Positions 45,526-56,980 of a DNA stretch of 64,000 bases are shown here, piece after piece. Every line of letters starts with the position of its first letter. The first letter of the stretch is position 1. The translations under genes were made by a program, and so were the position numbers. The DNA comes from Sepiola atlantica. Lineage: Eukaryota > Mollusca > Cephalopoda > Sepiida > Sepiolidae. Where the stretch lies: positions 61,613,580-61,677,579 of the forward strand of contig OY744529.1 of the NCBI GenBank assembly GCA_963556195.1. Reading direction: 5' to 3'. The notes beneath the pieces were generated by a model that was given only the letters and a program-made list of their open reading frames with translations, was not told the DNA's origin and did no database searches.

Positions 45526-46488
45526 AAAAAGCAGCAATTTTTAATTTTAGTTATTTTATTTGTTTAATTTTCATGAAATAAAATGACCAAATTAAATATT
45601 GAAATTGCAAAGTTTTCTAACTGATTTATAAGCCAAATGTTGAAAAAACAGGAATTTTTTTTTCAAGCATTTATGCAAACGATCTTTGATGCCCTTTCCT
45701 CAAATAACGATGCAAGTAAGAGATCTAATTTTTGGTATCAGTATTTATTATACCAATACACAACTTTCTCTGCCCAGAATAAATTGATATTCTTTAAAAA
45801 GTGAAAACTTGACCTACCCACTCCAAAAAAAAGGAGGAGGTAATAACCTGGGAGTATCCCCCATAAAGGGAGAAGGTAATGCCTGTGAATATGATATCAT
45901 GGCAAAAACATATACTTTCCCCCCCCCTCCCCCCCCCAAAAAAAAATATGGGAAAGTAGGTAGTCCCTGGGAATATGGTCTCATTGTAACAGATCAAATA
46001 ATACATTACCCTCTCTTCATAGGAGGAGGTAATTCTTGAAAGGACGGTCTTGTGACAACTGAACCAATACTACACCACACACCCATTAAAAGATATTCCA
46101 ATTAATTTTTTTTCTTCATTTATGTAAAGATGCTTAGTCACAAAAACATTTTTTATGGTGTCTTGGCTAAGATCAAAGTGTAGTATCTGTTCTCAGCATC
46201 ACACCGACATCAGAAGTTTTACTAATGACATAAGTTTAAACCGGAAGATTTCATGTAAATTATCTACCTCAAAAATTAAATTTTAAAAACGTTTTTAAAA
46301 CACTATCTTTTTATTATTACATCGCTTTAATTTTATTAATAATTATGTTACTATCGACCAAATTATTGCGTATTTATAAGAAAATTTGGTAATAAAAATT
46401 AGAAATGTATATTTTCAGAATATTAATTTATTAGAAGCTCTTTATAACATAAATATGCAAATAAGGAATACCTGTGGGTGTTTGGAGG

Positions 46489-46489
<1 letters not shown>

Positions 46490-46512
<23 letters not shown>
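46490..46512. repeat. (TA)n microsatellite
   Basis: A short TA tract about 125 bases upstream of METAP2 exon 2. Confidence 0.95.
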
Positions 46513-46521
<9 letters not shown>

Positions 46522-46635
46522 ATGTTTCAAAATCTTAAATAAGCATAAGCCGTTTTATTTTTAATATAGTTAGAAGAGGTGGAAAAAAAACTTTTGCATT
46601 TATGATCCAGAATGAATTTTTTTTCTCTTCTACAG

Positions 46636-46719
46636 AAGACGGCACAACTGGTAATGAAAATGAAAACGATGTTGAAAAAATTACTGAAACATTGGCAAAT
46701 ACGTTGAATGCTAAAGATG
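46636..46719 (+). CDS. METAP2: METAP2 exon 2
   Basis: 84 bases encoding residues 59-86 (EDGTTGNENENDVEKITETL and onward to NAKD), plus one base of residue 87. The stretch is acidic and polar, as expected between the two lysine blocks of METAP2. The acceptor is TCTTCTACAG|AA and the donor G|GTAAGT at 46720. Both junctions are phase 1, so the exon is a multiple of three and the frame is kept from exon 1 into exon 3. The sequence is not conserved by itself; the call depends on phase, splice sites and position. Confidence 0.8.
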
Positions 46720-47574
46720 GTAAGTGTTTAGTTGGTTTCTTTTGCTTTTTATTGTCCGATATTTCGTTGTCATACTTTAAAGATTTTTATGCGCAGAGGA
46801 TTTATCCTCTAACCAAATTCTTTTTATCATCAGTCACTTTTGATTTCTTTTTTTTATTATTTTAAAGGAAGGTTCATTTTTAGTATGTAAAGCAAATTTA
46901 TCTAGCATTTAATTCTCTATATAATAATACGCTAAGGCATACATACATTATCACCTTCCATGCCCGTTTATTTTAATGAGATCGTACAATTGCCAAAGTT
47001 GAAATGCACTGTAAAAAATTAATTGAAAATCTACTGATGTTGTTAAAGTTCTGACTTTACCCATTTTAAAATGAATTGTTCCCAAATTGAATTCTGTTGT
47101 CCCGTTTTAACTTTAAAAAAAACAAACTTTGCCTTCTTTTTACTTTCATGTCATTTTAATACACATCGAAGTGTTTGAATTTTAAATAAGTAAATAACAG
47201 ACATATTCGTTTATTTAAATTTTAGCTGACAATGGCAATATAGTAATAACTAATACTTAAAATATATTATTTCCAGAGATTTTTTTTTTAATGGAAATCA
47301 CTCCAGACAAGGCATGAAGCCACTTGATGTAAGGAGCTAAAAAAATTACTACTTCAAGGTCAAAAACTAGTCAATGATAAGTGTTAGTTAGATAGGTTCC
47401 GACCCAGAAAACAGAAATTCTTCCCCCTTTGTCAGAAACATCGCTGATGGAATGTGAGGACTAAAGAACAAAATAAGGGAAGCGAGTTACGAGGCTGACA
47501 AAAGTGAACCCACGGTTCACTTTCTACTCTCCTAAAATATGTATTATGATTAACAGTAAATTATACCAATAAAT

Positions 47575-47720
47575 GGGAGGTGGCGGTTGTGAAATGGTGA
47601 ACGACGCTGACTGATGACGTAGGTGTGCGATGTTCAAATCCAGTCGGTTCCATGGCATCACTTTTACATATGGATGTTGGTAACTATCACCAGGTCAACC
47701 CTGTAAGTACTCCATTTAAA
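47575..47720 (+). repeat. tRNA-derived SINE-like sequence
   Basis: GGTTGTGAAATGGTGAACGA (about 47585) resembles a box A region and GATGTTCAAATCCAG (about 47629) a box B, about 45 bases apart as in a tRNA promoter. A tRNA-unrelated body with CACTTTTACATATGGATGTT follows. The tail was not defined. Confidence 0.5.
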
Positions 47721-48099
47721 AAGAAAATTTAGGGAAACCAATGCCAACAACAAAATCAAGCTGGTCAAAACAAAGAGGTACTATGTTGGTCGATACAAAT
47801 TTATTTTTATACATAAAGAAACTAGTATTTCCACAGGGTCCCATTAGGGTTTTTTTAATTTCATCAACAAATTCCTGTCTTATAGAAGGTAAACTAAACT
47901 TATAAATAGAAAATGATGCCACTGTTGTTCATGCTAATACATATATAGCGCTCCAATCGCATGCTTAGATTGCATAAAAAAATCTTTGTGCTAGTGAACA
48001 ATGATTACATCAGCAACGGCAAAAGTGCAATGTTGATTTGAGGTTTTTTAGTAACTAGCTATACCTTTGTTTAACTTGCATTTATCTTTTGCTCGTTGG

Positions 48100-48560
48100 C
48101 TTGTAAGAAAATATTTACATTTCTTGCAAGATAATTCAATGAAAAATTTTATTTAAAAAAAAAATAATCAGACGTTTTTAAATCTCAAATACTTTCGATT
48201 TTAATATTTTATATTTTAATAAGGTTTTGAAAGTTACAATTTAATAATGGTATTATTTGGTCATTAAGTTATTGAACAAAATCATTATAAAGCTATAATT
48301 AAAATCAAAAAGATAACCTTTTTCTAGAAAGATCAAGCGAGCGAAAACAATTGTTTATAATATCAGCAGGCATGCTTATGAAGATTTACATGACAAATGC
48401 AGAAATGAAGGACACTGGGTGTCTGTGTTAGTGATAGGGGTATTTAAATCAAAATGCATTCTGGTGGATGTAATTTCGTAATTAAATTATTTTATAAATA
48501 GGATTTATTAAATTTCAATTTATTTTATGCTATTGCATTTAAAAAAAAAAAATTTCAATA
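48100..48560 (-). repeat. Diverged dispersed repeat shared with 35270-35640
   Basis: AAATGCATTCTGGTGG near 48454 and the following TAATTACAAAATTAAA-type block are the reverse complement of 35290-35330 (CCACCAGAATGCATTTCG). The similarity beyond this core is weak by eye. Confidence 0.4.
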
Positions 48561-48689
48561 AATATTCGATAGATAATAAAAATAAGTTACATTAATGCTA
48601 GACACACATGATTACTTTATTAATATAGAGTAGTAGTACTCTGGAAATTCCATGCCGCTTTCTACATCAATTTGTATAATTTACTGTTC

Positions 48690-49620
48690 CTTTTGAAATA
48701 ATGAGTATAAAAGTACATCAGTGTTCTATACTGAGTCCATTGCTTTTGTGTCTTAGAAGCATTGTCCAGAAGAGATGATGTATGCTGATGATTTAGTACT
48801 TGTCTGTGAAACAATGGATGACCTACTTGTTGAAGGAAGGCTATGGAAAGTAAAGGTCTGAGAATGAATGTTACCAAGACCAAAGTGATGATCAGTAGTT
48901 GTAGTGTCGGAAATCCCTCCAAAAAGAAGAAAGCTCCCCTTACTCGGTTTGTGAAGATTGAGTCGAATGCAATTCAATTTTTTTGTGGTACTTGCAAGCA
49001 TTGGGTACACAAGAAGTGCAATGGAATTACAAGTAGGTTGAGAGATGATAACCAGTTTGTGTGCAATCGACGGATGTGAAGAAAGTATATTTGGATGGCG
49101 AAGCTGTTGAGGTTGTTCAGAAGTTTTGTTATCTTGATAATGCCATTGGAGCACAGGGAGGAGTAGGTGCTAGTGTGACTGCAAGAGTTAGGAGTGGATA
49201 GAGTAAGTTCAGGGAACTTCTGTCATTACTAACCAGCGGAGCGTTACCACTGTCGATCAGGGGGAAGAGTTTATCAGACATGTGTATGCAGTGTGATTCT
49301 ATATGGAAGTGAGGGCTGAGAATGTGTTGCATGTTGAAAAATGATATGGGAATGATACAATTTATGTGTAATGCGAGTTTTAAGAACTGACGTAGATCTG
49401 GTGGACTCAGAAGATTAAATCTTGAAAGTATAGGGATATATGTGCAGAACGGAAAACTTTGGTGGTATGGCCACGTTGAAAGAATAGATGAGTTGGTAGA
49501 TGTAGAACAGTTGAGGTGGCATATTCAGTTCACAGGGGAAGACCAAGTAAAACTTGCAAGGAAATGATAAAGATGGACTTGAGATAAATAGTGAAGTCCT
49601 GGCCATTAATAGGTTAGTTT
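48690..49620 (+). pseudogene. LINE RT fragment with embedded PHD-like zinc motif
   Basis: MMYADDLVLVCETMDDLL (about 48778-48830) gives the RT catalytic YADD. A frameshift leads to MESKGLRMNVTKTKVMISSC (48843 on), the conserved 'G(L)...KTK.M' palm region. Unlike ordinary LINE RTs, the same frame continues through FFCGTCKHWVHKKCNGITSR and a terminal CNRR. This is a Cys-Cys-His-Cys-Cys pattern like a PHD finger. Later frames give LNLESIGIYVQN and RVDVEQLRWHIQ-like pieces ending near 49610. The piece lies inside METAP2 intron 2, sense to the gene, and is broken by stops. Confidence 0.65.
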
Positions 49621-49730
49621 AGAAGTTAATTTCTAAAAACCATCCAACACATGTCAGCATGATGATAGTCCTGGACATGTTTCTAATGACTGGTTACCTT
49701 CACTCTTGCCTTTTCGATGTCTGTTAAATT

Positions 49731-49998
49731 AGCAATACACATGAAAAAATTTAAATTACTTAAAATATCTCGATAATGGCATATATAGAAAGAGCTTGAT
49801 GATATAAGAATCTTTTTTAAAAACTTTAAATCTGACTAAAAGTAAGGAATTTATGACTATTTTTGTGCCTCGCACACTTGGATATTTCCCTGACCATATG
49901 CGTTTCATCACATTTTTTTACACTAATCTTTCAGTAAAAATGTTATATCTTTGTTTAAAGATTAAGCAATGAAATTTTCCATGTAAGTGTATTTTTGT
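49731..49998 (+). repeat. Family H copy 3, left part
   Basis: TTAGCAATACACATGAAAAA to GTGTATTTTTGT matches the start of copies 1 and 2. It is cut at ATTTTTGT by the hAT-like element and resumes at 53598. Confidence 0.85.
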
Positions 49999-52900
49999 TA
50001 GAGTTGGGCGGTTTTGAAATTTTGGTTTCGGTATCGGTTTCGGTTTTTTTCCCTTAAAACCTCGGTTTACGGTTCGGTTTTTCGGTTTTGTTGAAAAAAA
50101 AATTTTTACTATGGAAGCTATTCATTCTGTTGTGTGATGATTAGTTATTATTCAACGTTTAGTTGAATTATGCCACTGTTTCGATAATTTTGTGACTGAA
50201 TCATTCTCCATGATATGAATCATAAGTTTTAAGGTGTTGACTGTTGTAATCAAAGTTCTGATACCTTTTTAACAGTTAACTCGTTAAAACAGTGACCAAA
50301 GATTCATGAAAGATTTCTGAAGAATAAAACTGAGTTTGAATATACATTCTATCTAATTCTTTAACCCATCAGAAGCTAAAATATAACTCAGAAATGCAAG
50401 AAATTAAAAAACGAAAATTTATTTAAACAAACAAAATAATTTTACAAATAAAATTAAGCAAAAATGATGATGAAAATGAAATATTGTCAAAATTATTTGA
50501 CAGATACAAATTTTAATTTTTTAATAGGTGAAAATGTTTGCAAGACGTTGTGTTTTGTCGCGTAAAATAAACACACCATATACTTCTCGAATTGCCGGTG
50601 TTGACTGTTGGGATGTCTGTCATTTTGTGTGCTCGAAGTTCTGTCAACTGGTGCGTGTTGGGGTTAATATTTGTTTTTAAGACAGGGTAATAAAACTTTA
50701 TAGACATGCGTAAAAGACTAGTAGTACAACCGAAAACCGCGCCAAGGGAAAAGGAAGGATGGTTAAAAAAAAGTAGAGATTATTAATTCATCTAAAGTCA
50801 TTTTTTAAGCTTTAAGGTAATTTTAGTCATAGAATTCATGACTTGGATTAAAGTTTAATAATTAAACTTTCGAATAAATTGTCAACTCTAAATAAATACC
50901 ATATTAACAATTTAGTAAAATATAAATCGTTGCATAGTCTACTTTTTGAATAACCCATTTTTGGGAGAGAAAACGGTATAGTTAAGAGATAGTTCTCTAG
51001 AAATTACAATTTATGTATGAAGTGGCTTTTCAAAAGTAAACAATGAAATGCCTAATGTTTAAAATAATTTTAAAAATCCGAATAAAGTGACATTAGCATT
51101 GGCAACTACTTTTTTTCTTTTTAAATGTTTATACTTACTCACTACTTTTCGTTTATTTACTTTTACAAGTATTTTTTCAAAATTTCATTTTAATAACTTA
51201 TTTTTTTAGATAACTCTGAAACAAACAAATAATTATTTTACAATTTTGAGTTGAATCAAATAGATTTTCGACATCATACGGAACGCATTTGATTTTTTCT
51301 TTTTCATTTGAAAATAGTTTATGCTAAAAATACGATGTCATGTTGTCTGTCGTATTTCTCTCTTTTTCATTTGAAAATTCAAAATGTTAATAAACAAATT
51401 GTAAACAAAGATTTCTTCCTACAAGTAGCAATACACATGAAAAAATTTAAATTGCTTAAAATATCTCAATAATGGCATACATAGGAAGAGCTTGATGATC
51501 TAAGAAAGAATCTTTTTAAATTTTTTAAATCTGACTAAAAATAAGGAAGTTATAACTATTTTTGTGCCTTGCACAATTGGATATTTTCCCCTCTTTAATA
51601 CCATATGCGTTTCGTCACATTTTTTACACTAATTTTTCAGTAAAAATGTTATATCTTTGTTAAAACATAAGATTAAGCCATGAAATTTACCATATAAGTG
51701 TATTTTTGTACAAGGAATCAGAATATGCAACTGAAAATCTCCAGAAATTAATGGTTTCCAAGTAATCTGCACTAAGTGCACATAAATATGCTGCAATACC
51801 TTAAAAATACCATGAATCCATTAAAAGAAAGAAGTTAGAAAACTCAAAGTTGAATTGTAATACATTTTATGTACAAGAAACTAAAATCTAATACTAGGAC
51901 TGTTTAAAAATGAATATATTGCAAGATTTCTGTAGCATTATTGTAGATTTACACCTTCTGCTAACTCACCCCCTTACCTCCCCAAAATATGAGATTCTAC
52001 TTTTTTTATTTAGGCAATTACATGTTAACACCCTGAAAAACTTGGCAAAAAGAAAGAAACAAAAACAATTATTTTAGAATTTAAAGTGGGGATCAGTTTC
52101 ACATAAAATAATCCCCCATTTCAAGGCCATTCTAGCGTTTTAGGACAGTTAATTATTTTTTCTATGGGAGATAAATCCTGTGCGTTTTTCTTGTTTTTTG
52201 GGTTTTTTTTTGTTTTTTTAGACGATTATAAGGGTTTTTGTGGGAGGAGGGGGGCTTACCACTTGAACTTCAGGTTAGTGGTAGGGCTAGGGGCAATTAA
52301 GTGTGAACACCCAGAAAGAAAAAAAAACAATTCATTTAGAATTTCGAGTGGGGGATTAGTTTCACATATATTTAATGCAGAATAATTTACCATTTCCGGG
52401 CCATTCAAGCGTTTTAGGGCATTAATCAATTTTTTTCTATGGCAAATAAATCCTGTGCGTTTTTTTTATGGGCGTCTGCTTTTTTTTTTTTTAGACGATT
52501 ATGTGTGGTTTTAATGGGCTTTTTTGTAGGATTAGGGCTTCCTACTCGGACTTAGGGTTAGTGATAAGGTTAAGGAAGGGGTTTTGTTTTGGATGGAGGT
52601 TGCCATTCGGACTTAGTGTTAGAGTTAAGGGAGTTTTTTAGGAGTGGCTTGCCACTCATATTTAAGGTTAATGGTACGATACGTTCAAGATGGCATTTTT
52701 AGGAGGTGGGCTTGTTAGTCGTACCTAGAGTTAATGGTAGAGTAATTATTTATTTTATAAATTTCACTAAAAGGCAAGAATGCCCGGGAAATCGGAGATC
52801 ATTTTACATTAAATTTATATGCGAAACTGATCCCCCACTCTAAATTCTAAACTATTTTTTGTTGTTTTGTTTTTTCTTTTTTCGCCAAGACTTTAAGACG

Positions 52901-53597
52901 TAATCGCCTAAAAAAGTAGAATCTTAATTTTTTTTTTTTTAAATTGGCGACTAGAAATTCATTACTACTAGAAGTTCGAAAGTTGAGTGAAAACCAGTAT
53001 TTTTTAAAGTATTTTTTATAAAAGAACCAAATAGGATTAACTTTTTTTAAAAGTATTTTTATCTTTTTTTACAAGACGCTGCTGCTGATTGATTGTTATA
53101 TCAGCAATACTAGTAGCCATTGTTGACTTTCGCTCAAAAAAAGGACAATATTTTTTAGGATAAGATAATTTAAAATTACTATTACCGAAAGACAAAACAA
53201 CGTACAATTATAATTTTAATGCATAAAAAAAGATGAAAGATTAATTTATTTACTAGTTGGGTACGAAAAATGTAACAACATTTTCTATATTCATATTTTA
53301 AAATGTTTAAAATTCGTTCTAGAATGAAAATAAACAAAAATCGCCTCGTGTTTATAGCAGTAATTGCAGTAATATATTTGTTCAATCTGTCCTCTTACTA
53401 ATATAACATTTGTTGGTAATATTCAATTTTATTCAAATCGGAAAATCTTTTCAACCGTGTTTCCTTGTATATGGTGGCTTACTGTAATAAAAACACAATA
53501 CCGAACGGTTACGGTTTAAAAAAAAAAACCGATTCGGTATACGGTATGGAGACGAAACCGAAAAACCGCGGTTTTTCGGTAAAACCGCCCATCTCTA
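49999..53597. mobile_element. hAT-like DNA transposon insertion, 3.6 kb, 8-bp target duplication
   Basis: Left end TAGAGTTGGGCGGTTTT and right end (complement) TAGAGATGGGCGGTTTT form terminal inverted repeats. The 8-bp duplication ATTTTTGT flanks both ends (49991-49998 and 53598-53605). Two other copies of the surrounding repeat show the undisrupted site with a single ATTTTTGT (copy 2, near 51707) or a near match (copy 1). An 8-bp duplication and a T/CAGAG-type end with GGGC are typical of hAT elements. Further CGGTTT-rich sequence extends both ends. No transposase was recognised; a short minus frame at 50707-50513 has SIWCVYF but no full BED finger. It carries copy 2 of family H inside. Confidence 0.8.
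51424..53270 (+). repeat. 2-kb repeat family H, copy 2 (inside hAT-like element)
   Basis: TAGCAATACACATGAAAAAA onwards shows the same block order as 41308-43100, including the inner TIR element (51992-52922) with two tandem units (about 52071 and 52337). It stops earlier than copy 1, near GTTGGGTACGAAAAATG. Confidence 0.85.
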
Positions 53598-55400
53598 ATT
53601 TTTGTACAAGGAATCAGGATATGTCACTGAAATGCAATACTTTAAAAATACCATGTAAAAAAAAATAAAAAATAAAAAGTTAGCGAACTCGAAGTTGAAT
53701 TGTAATACATCTTATGTACAAGAAACTAAAATCTAATACTAGGACTGTTTAAAAATGAATATATTGTAAAATTTATTTGGTATTTTTGTAGATTAACACC
53801 TTCCGCTAAATCGCCTCCCTAAAATATGAAATTCTACCTTTTTTAGGCAATTACATGTGAACATCCTGAAAAACTTGAAACAAAAACAATCATTTTAGAG
53901 TTGGGATTTGTTTTCCATATAAATTTAATGTAAAATAATCCTCCATTTAAGGGTCATTCTAGCGTTTTAGGGAAGTTAACCATTTTTTTTTTTTCTATGG
54001 GAGATAAATCCTGTTTGTTTTTGTTGTTTGGGGGGGCTTGCTACTCGGACTTCGGTATAGTGGTAGGGCTAGAGAATGTGTGAACACCCTGAAAACTTAG
54101 CAGAAAGAAAGAAAACAATTATTTTAGAGTGGGGGGGATTAGTTTCATATAAATTTAATGTAGAATAATTCACCATTTCTGGGCCATTCTAGCATTTTAG
54201 GTCAGTTAATAAATTTTTTTTTCTCTGGGAAATAAATTTTGTGCGTTTTTCTTTATGGGTGGCTGATTTTTTTTTTTTTTTTTTTTAGACAATTATGTGT
54301 GGTTTTAATGGGCTTTTTGTTATATGGGGCTTGCCACTCGGACTTAGGGTTAATAAGGTTAAAGAAGGGGATTTGTTTTGGATGGAAGTAGCCATTTGGA
54401 CTGAATGTTAGGTTTAAGGCGTGGCCATCGTAATAGTAAACTAGTTTACTACATTATGTAGGCCACAGTTAAGGGAGTATTTTTAGGTGTGTCACTCGAA
54501 CGTAGTGGTAGAGTAATTATTTATTTTATATCATGTTTTCAGCTAGAAAGAATATTTTTTAAATTGCACTAAAAGGCAAGAATGGCCGAGAAATGGGAAA
54601 TCATTTTACGTTAAATTTATATGCAAAACTGGACCCTCACCCCAATTCTAAAATTTTTTTTTTTTTTTTTTTTTCCCCACTTTTAGGGTGTTCACACGTA
54701 ATCGCCTAAAAAGGGTAGAATCTTATTTAATCATTTTTTAATTGGCAATTTATTATTACTTATCATTATTACTAGAATTAAGTTCGAAAGTTGAGTATAT
54801 TTGAAAACCAGTATTTCTTGAAGTAGAACCACAAACAGCATTAACTTTTTAAGCAGAAAAAGTATTTTTGTCATTTTTTCTTTTCTTTTTTTTTGTAAAA
54901 AAATTTTCAAAACTAACTTTATAACTTGCTGCTGCTGATTGATTGGCAATACTAGCAGCCATTGTTGACTTTTGCTCAAAAGGGGGACCATATTTTTTCG
55001 GATAGGGTAATTCAGAATTACTACTACTAAAAGACAAAATAACATACAATTATAATTTTAATGCATAAAAAAAGTTAACAGATTTATTTATTAGTTGGGG
55101 TACGAATAAAAAAATTTTTCATATGTTCGATACACGTCATGTTAAAGTTTTATTTTTAAGATTACAAAAAAATAATGGATCAATTAATTTTGTACCCCGA
55201 CAATAATTGAAATTGATATTTTTCCTGATTGTTTTCTGAATTCTGTGATGCAAATTCCTCATACACAGCATTTTTAAAAGAAAGAACAGGTGGTTAAAAA
55301 AAGGTATGTAAATGGCCGAAAATAGTGTTAACATTTTTATGACTTTATTTGCTGAAAACCCTTCAAATATATGATGTAGAATATTATTTATTAATACATG
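53598..55400 (+). repeat. Family H copy 3, middle part
   Basis: Continues from ATTTTTGTACAAGGAATCAG to ATTAATACATG with the inner TIR element at 53829-54722. A LINE tail then interrupts it, and the last part resumes at 56125 (GAAGGTATATTCATTT) to about 56275. Confidence 0.85.
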
Positions 55401-56125
55401 TTCAACATTCAAACAAACTCCTCAGCCTAACCTTCACAGGTAACATGAATTGGAACAAATACATTGAAGATATTGCCAAGGCTGCAGCAAAGAAAGTGGG
55501 CTCCCTTTACCATGTTAGTAAACTCCTCACACCTGACATTATCTTGTATCTCTACAAAGCCACCATCCGCCCATGCATGGAGTATTGTTGCCACATCTGG
55601 GCTAGTGCATCATCTACTAGTTTCTCCCTCCTTGACAAGGTCCAAAAAAGAATCGCCAACCTAATAGGTCCCTCACTGTCAACCAAGCTCCTGTCCCTGT
55701 CCCATCGTCGCAATGTAGCATCCTTGTGCTTATTTTACAAATACTTCAATGGATTATGCTCCGATGAACTGGCTACTCTGGTGCCCCTTCGACGTAAATT
55801 CACTAGACCAACTCGACAATCAGCTAAATCCCATCCATTCACTGTGGAGGTTCCCAGATGCTAGAGAGCTTTCTACTCCAATAGCTTCTTTCCTCGTGCT
55901 GCTGACCTCTGGAACTCCCTCCCTGCTCCCTGTTTTCCTGGCGGTACTGACATGCAGAAATTTAATACTAATGTAAACAGACATCTCGCTGCGCAGCTCC
56001 CAATTTAGGTTGGACCCCCCCCTCCCAAACCTTCTCCCTTTTTTCTCAGTAGCCCCTTACATCTACAGTGGCGTCCTGCCTTGTTTGGGGTGACTTATGT
56101 TTAAAAAATAAAGTAAAATAATAAA
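55401..56125 (+). mobile_element. Jockey-like LINE, 5'-truncated 3' end
   Basis: The frame 55349-55864 contains LLSLTFTGNMNWNKYIEDIA, LYLYKATIRPCMEYCCHIWA and KVQKRIANLIGPSLSTKLL. Then come SDELATLVPLRRKFTRPTRQ and a stop after VEVPRC. The rest (FYSNSFFPRAADLWNSLPAP) continues in-frame after the stop. The 3' tail CCTTACATCTACAGTGGC ends in TAAAGTAAAATAATAAAATG. It is close to 14450-15140. Family H copy 1 gives the empty site (AATGCATGTGAAACG), so the insertion boundaries are clear and a short ATG duplication flanks it. Confidence 0.85.
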
Positions 56126-56275
56126 ATGTGAAGGTATATTCATTTACGAACAAAATGGTGCTATTTTGACGACTTAAAATACTTTGGTTTTTAAAATATT
56201 ACTATTTTAGTAGAACTATCTTGAAATCTGTGATTATCCGAACCGTTTTATAGTCGGTGGGTATTGCTACTATCG

Positions 56276-56920
56276 TAGTTTGATAATATGAGCAAGTTTC
56301 AATAAAGACATTTAAGAGTTTCTATTCAACTTGCATGGTTACTCGGCGTTGCACAGGCACATCGACAACAAAATAGAAGAGTTAAAAAGTGTAACATATT
56401 TCTTTTAAACTCGCTCTCGCCTCTTTCTTGTCACCCCTACTTTCTCTGGCAATAATAATAATAATAATAATAAAAGGTTGCAACAACTGTTGATTCCATC
56501 CAAGCCACCCACCCCACCCCCCAAAAAATTAATATCAAAAAGAAAAATGTGCCCACAATGTTTTCTGAGGCAACAGTGAAAGATATAGATCAGGTTTATG
56601 GGGGGTGTCTTACATGGTTTTTATTTTTAGCTAGACACACAGCAAATCTTTAATCATACATGATCCAGGATATTTACAAAATAAAAATGAAGGAAAAAAC
56701 GAAATCCGTAAAAATCAAAACAAATTAATATTTACAAAATAAAAAGAAAAAATCTGCAAAAATCAAAAACCAATTAAGATGGTGGATTATTTTGCCCTGT
56801 CACCGCTTGCAAAGTTAAACAAAACTAATTGCTAAAATTTGGCAGCTATTTTTAAAGCTAACCGCTTCAATATAACTTTTCTGTTTGTATTATTTATAGT
56901 TGTAATGTTTTAATTTCCAG
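56276..56920. other. Remaining part of METAP2 intron 2
   Basis: Contains a family C trace (GTTACTCGGCGTTGCACAGG near 56338), an (AAT)n tract at 56452-56474 and C-rich DNA. No gene. Confidence 0.5.
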
Positions 56921-56980
56921 ATACCGAAACAACTGGAGATGCCAGTTCAAGCAGCAAGAAAAAGAAAAAAAAGAAAAAAC
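56921..56980 (+). CDS. METAP2: METAP2 exon 3 (second lysine block)
   Basis: 60 bases completing D87 and encoding TETTGDASSSS (88-98) and eight lysines (99-106), plus one base of P107. This is the second polybasic block of METAP2, which together with the first is known from mammals to mediate contacts with the translation machinery. The acceptor is TAATTTCCAG|AT and the donor C|GTTAGT. Reading on into the intron gives a stop within two codons, which supports the junction. Both phases are 1, matching exons 2 and 4. Confidence 0.88.

Larger units (their letters stand above)
33934..46635 (+). other. METAP2: METAP2 intron 1 (12.7 kb)
   Basis: GT-AG intron in phase 1, donor GTATGT and acceptor TCTTCTACAG. 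It is filled with repeats listed separately: family G, several foldbacks, a Merlin transposon, a tRNA-like foldback, family B copies, copy 1 of the 2-kb repeat and a LINE tail. No additional exon could be supported inside it. Confidence 0.8.
46720..56920 (+). other. METAP2: METAP2 intron 2 (10.2 kb)
   Basis: GT-AG intron in phase 1 (GTAAGT ... TAATTTCCAG). It contains a tRNA-like SINE, a LINE RT fragment, two copies of family H, a hAT-like element and a LINE tail. Most of its length is transposon-derived. Confidence 0.8.

Noticed and set aside
50513..50707. Minus-strand SIWCVYF...C as a BED zinc finger of a hAT transposase
   Set aside because: The second cysteine/histidine pair does not fit the BED spacing and the frame ends at once.
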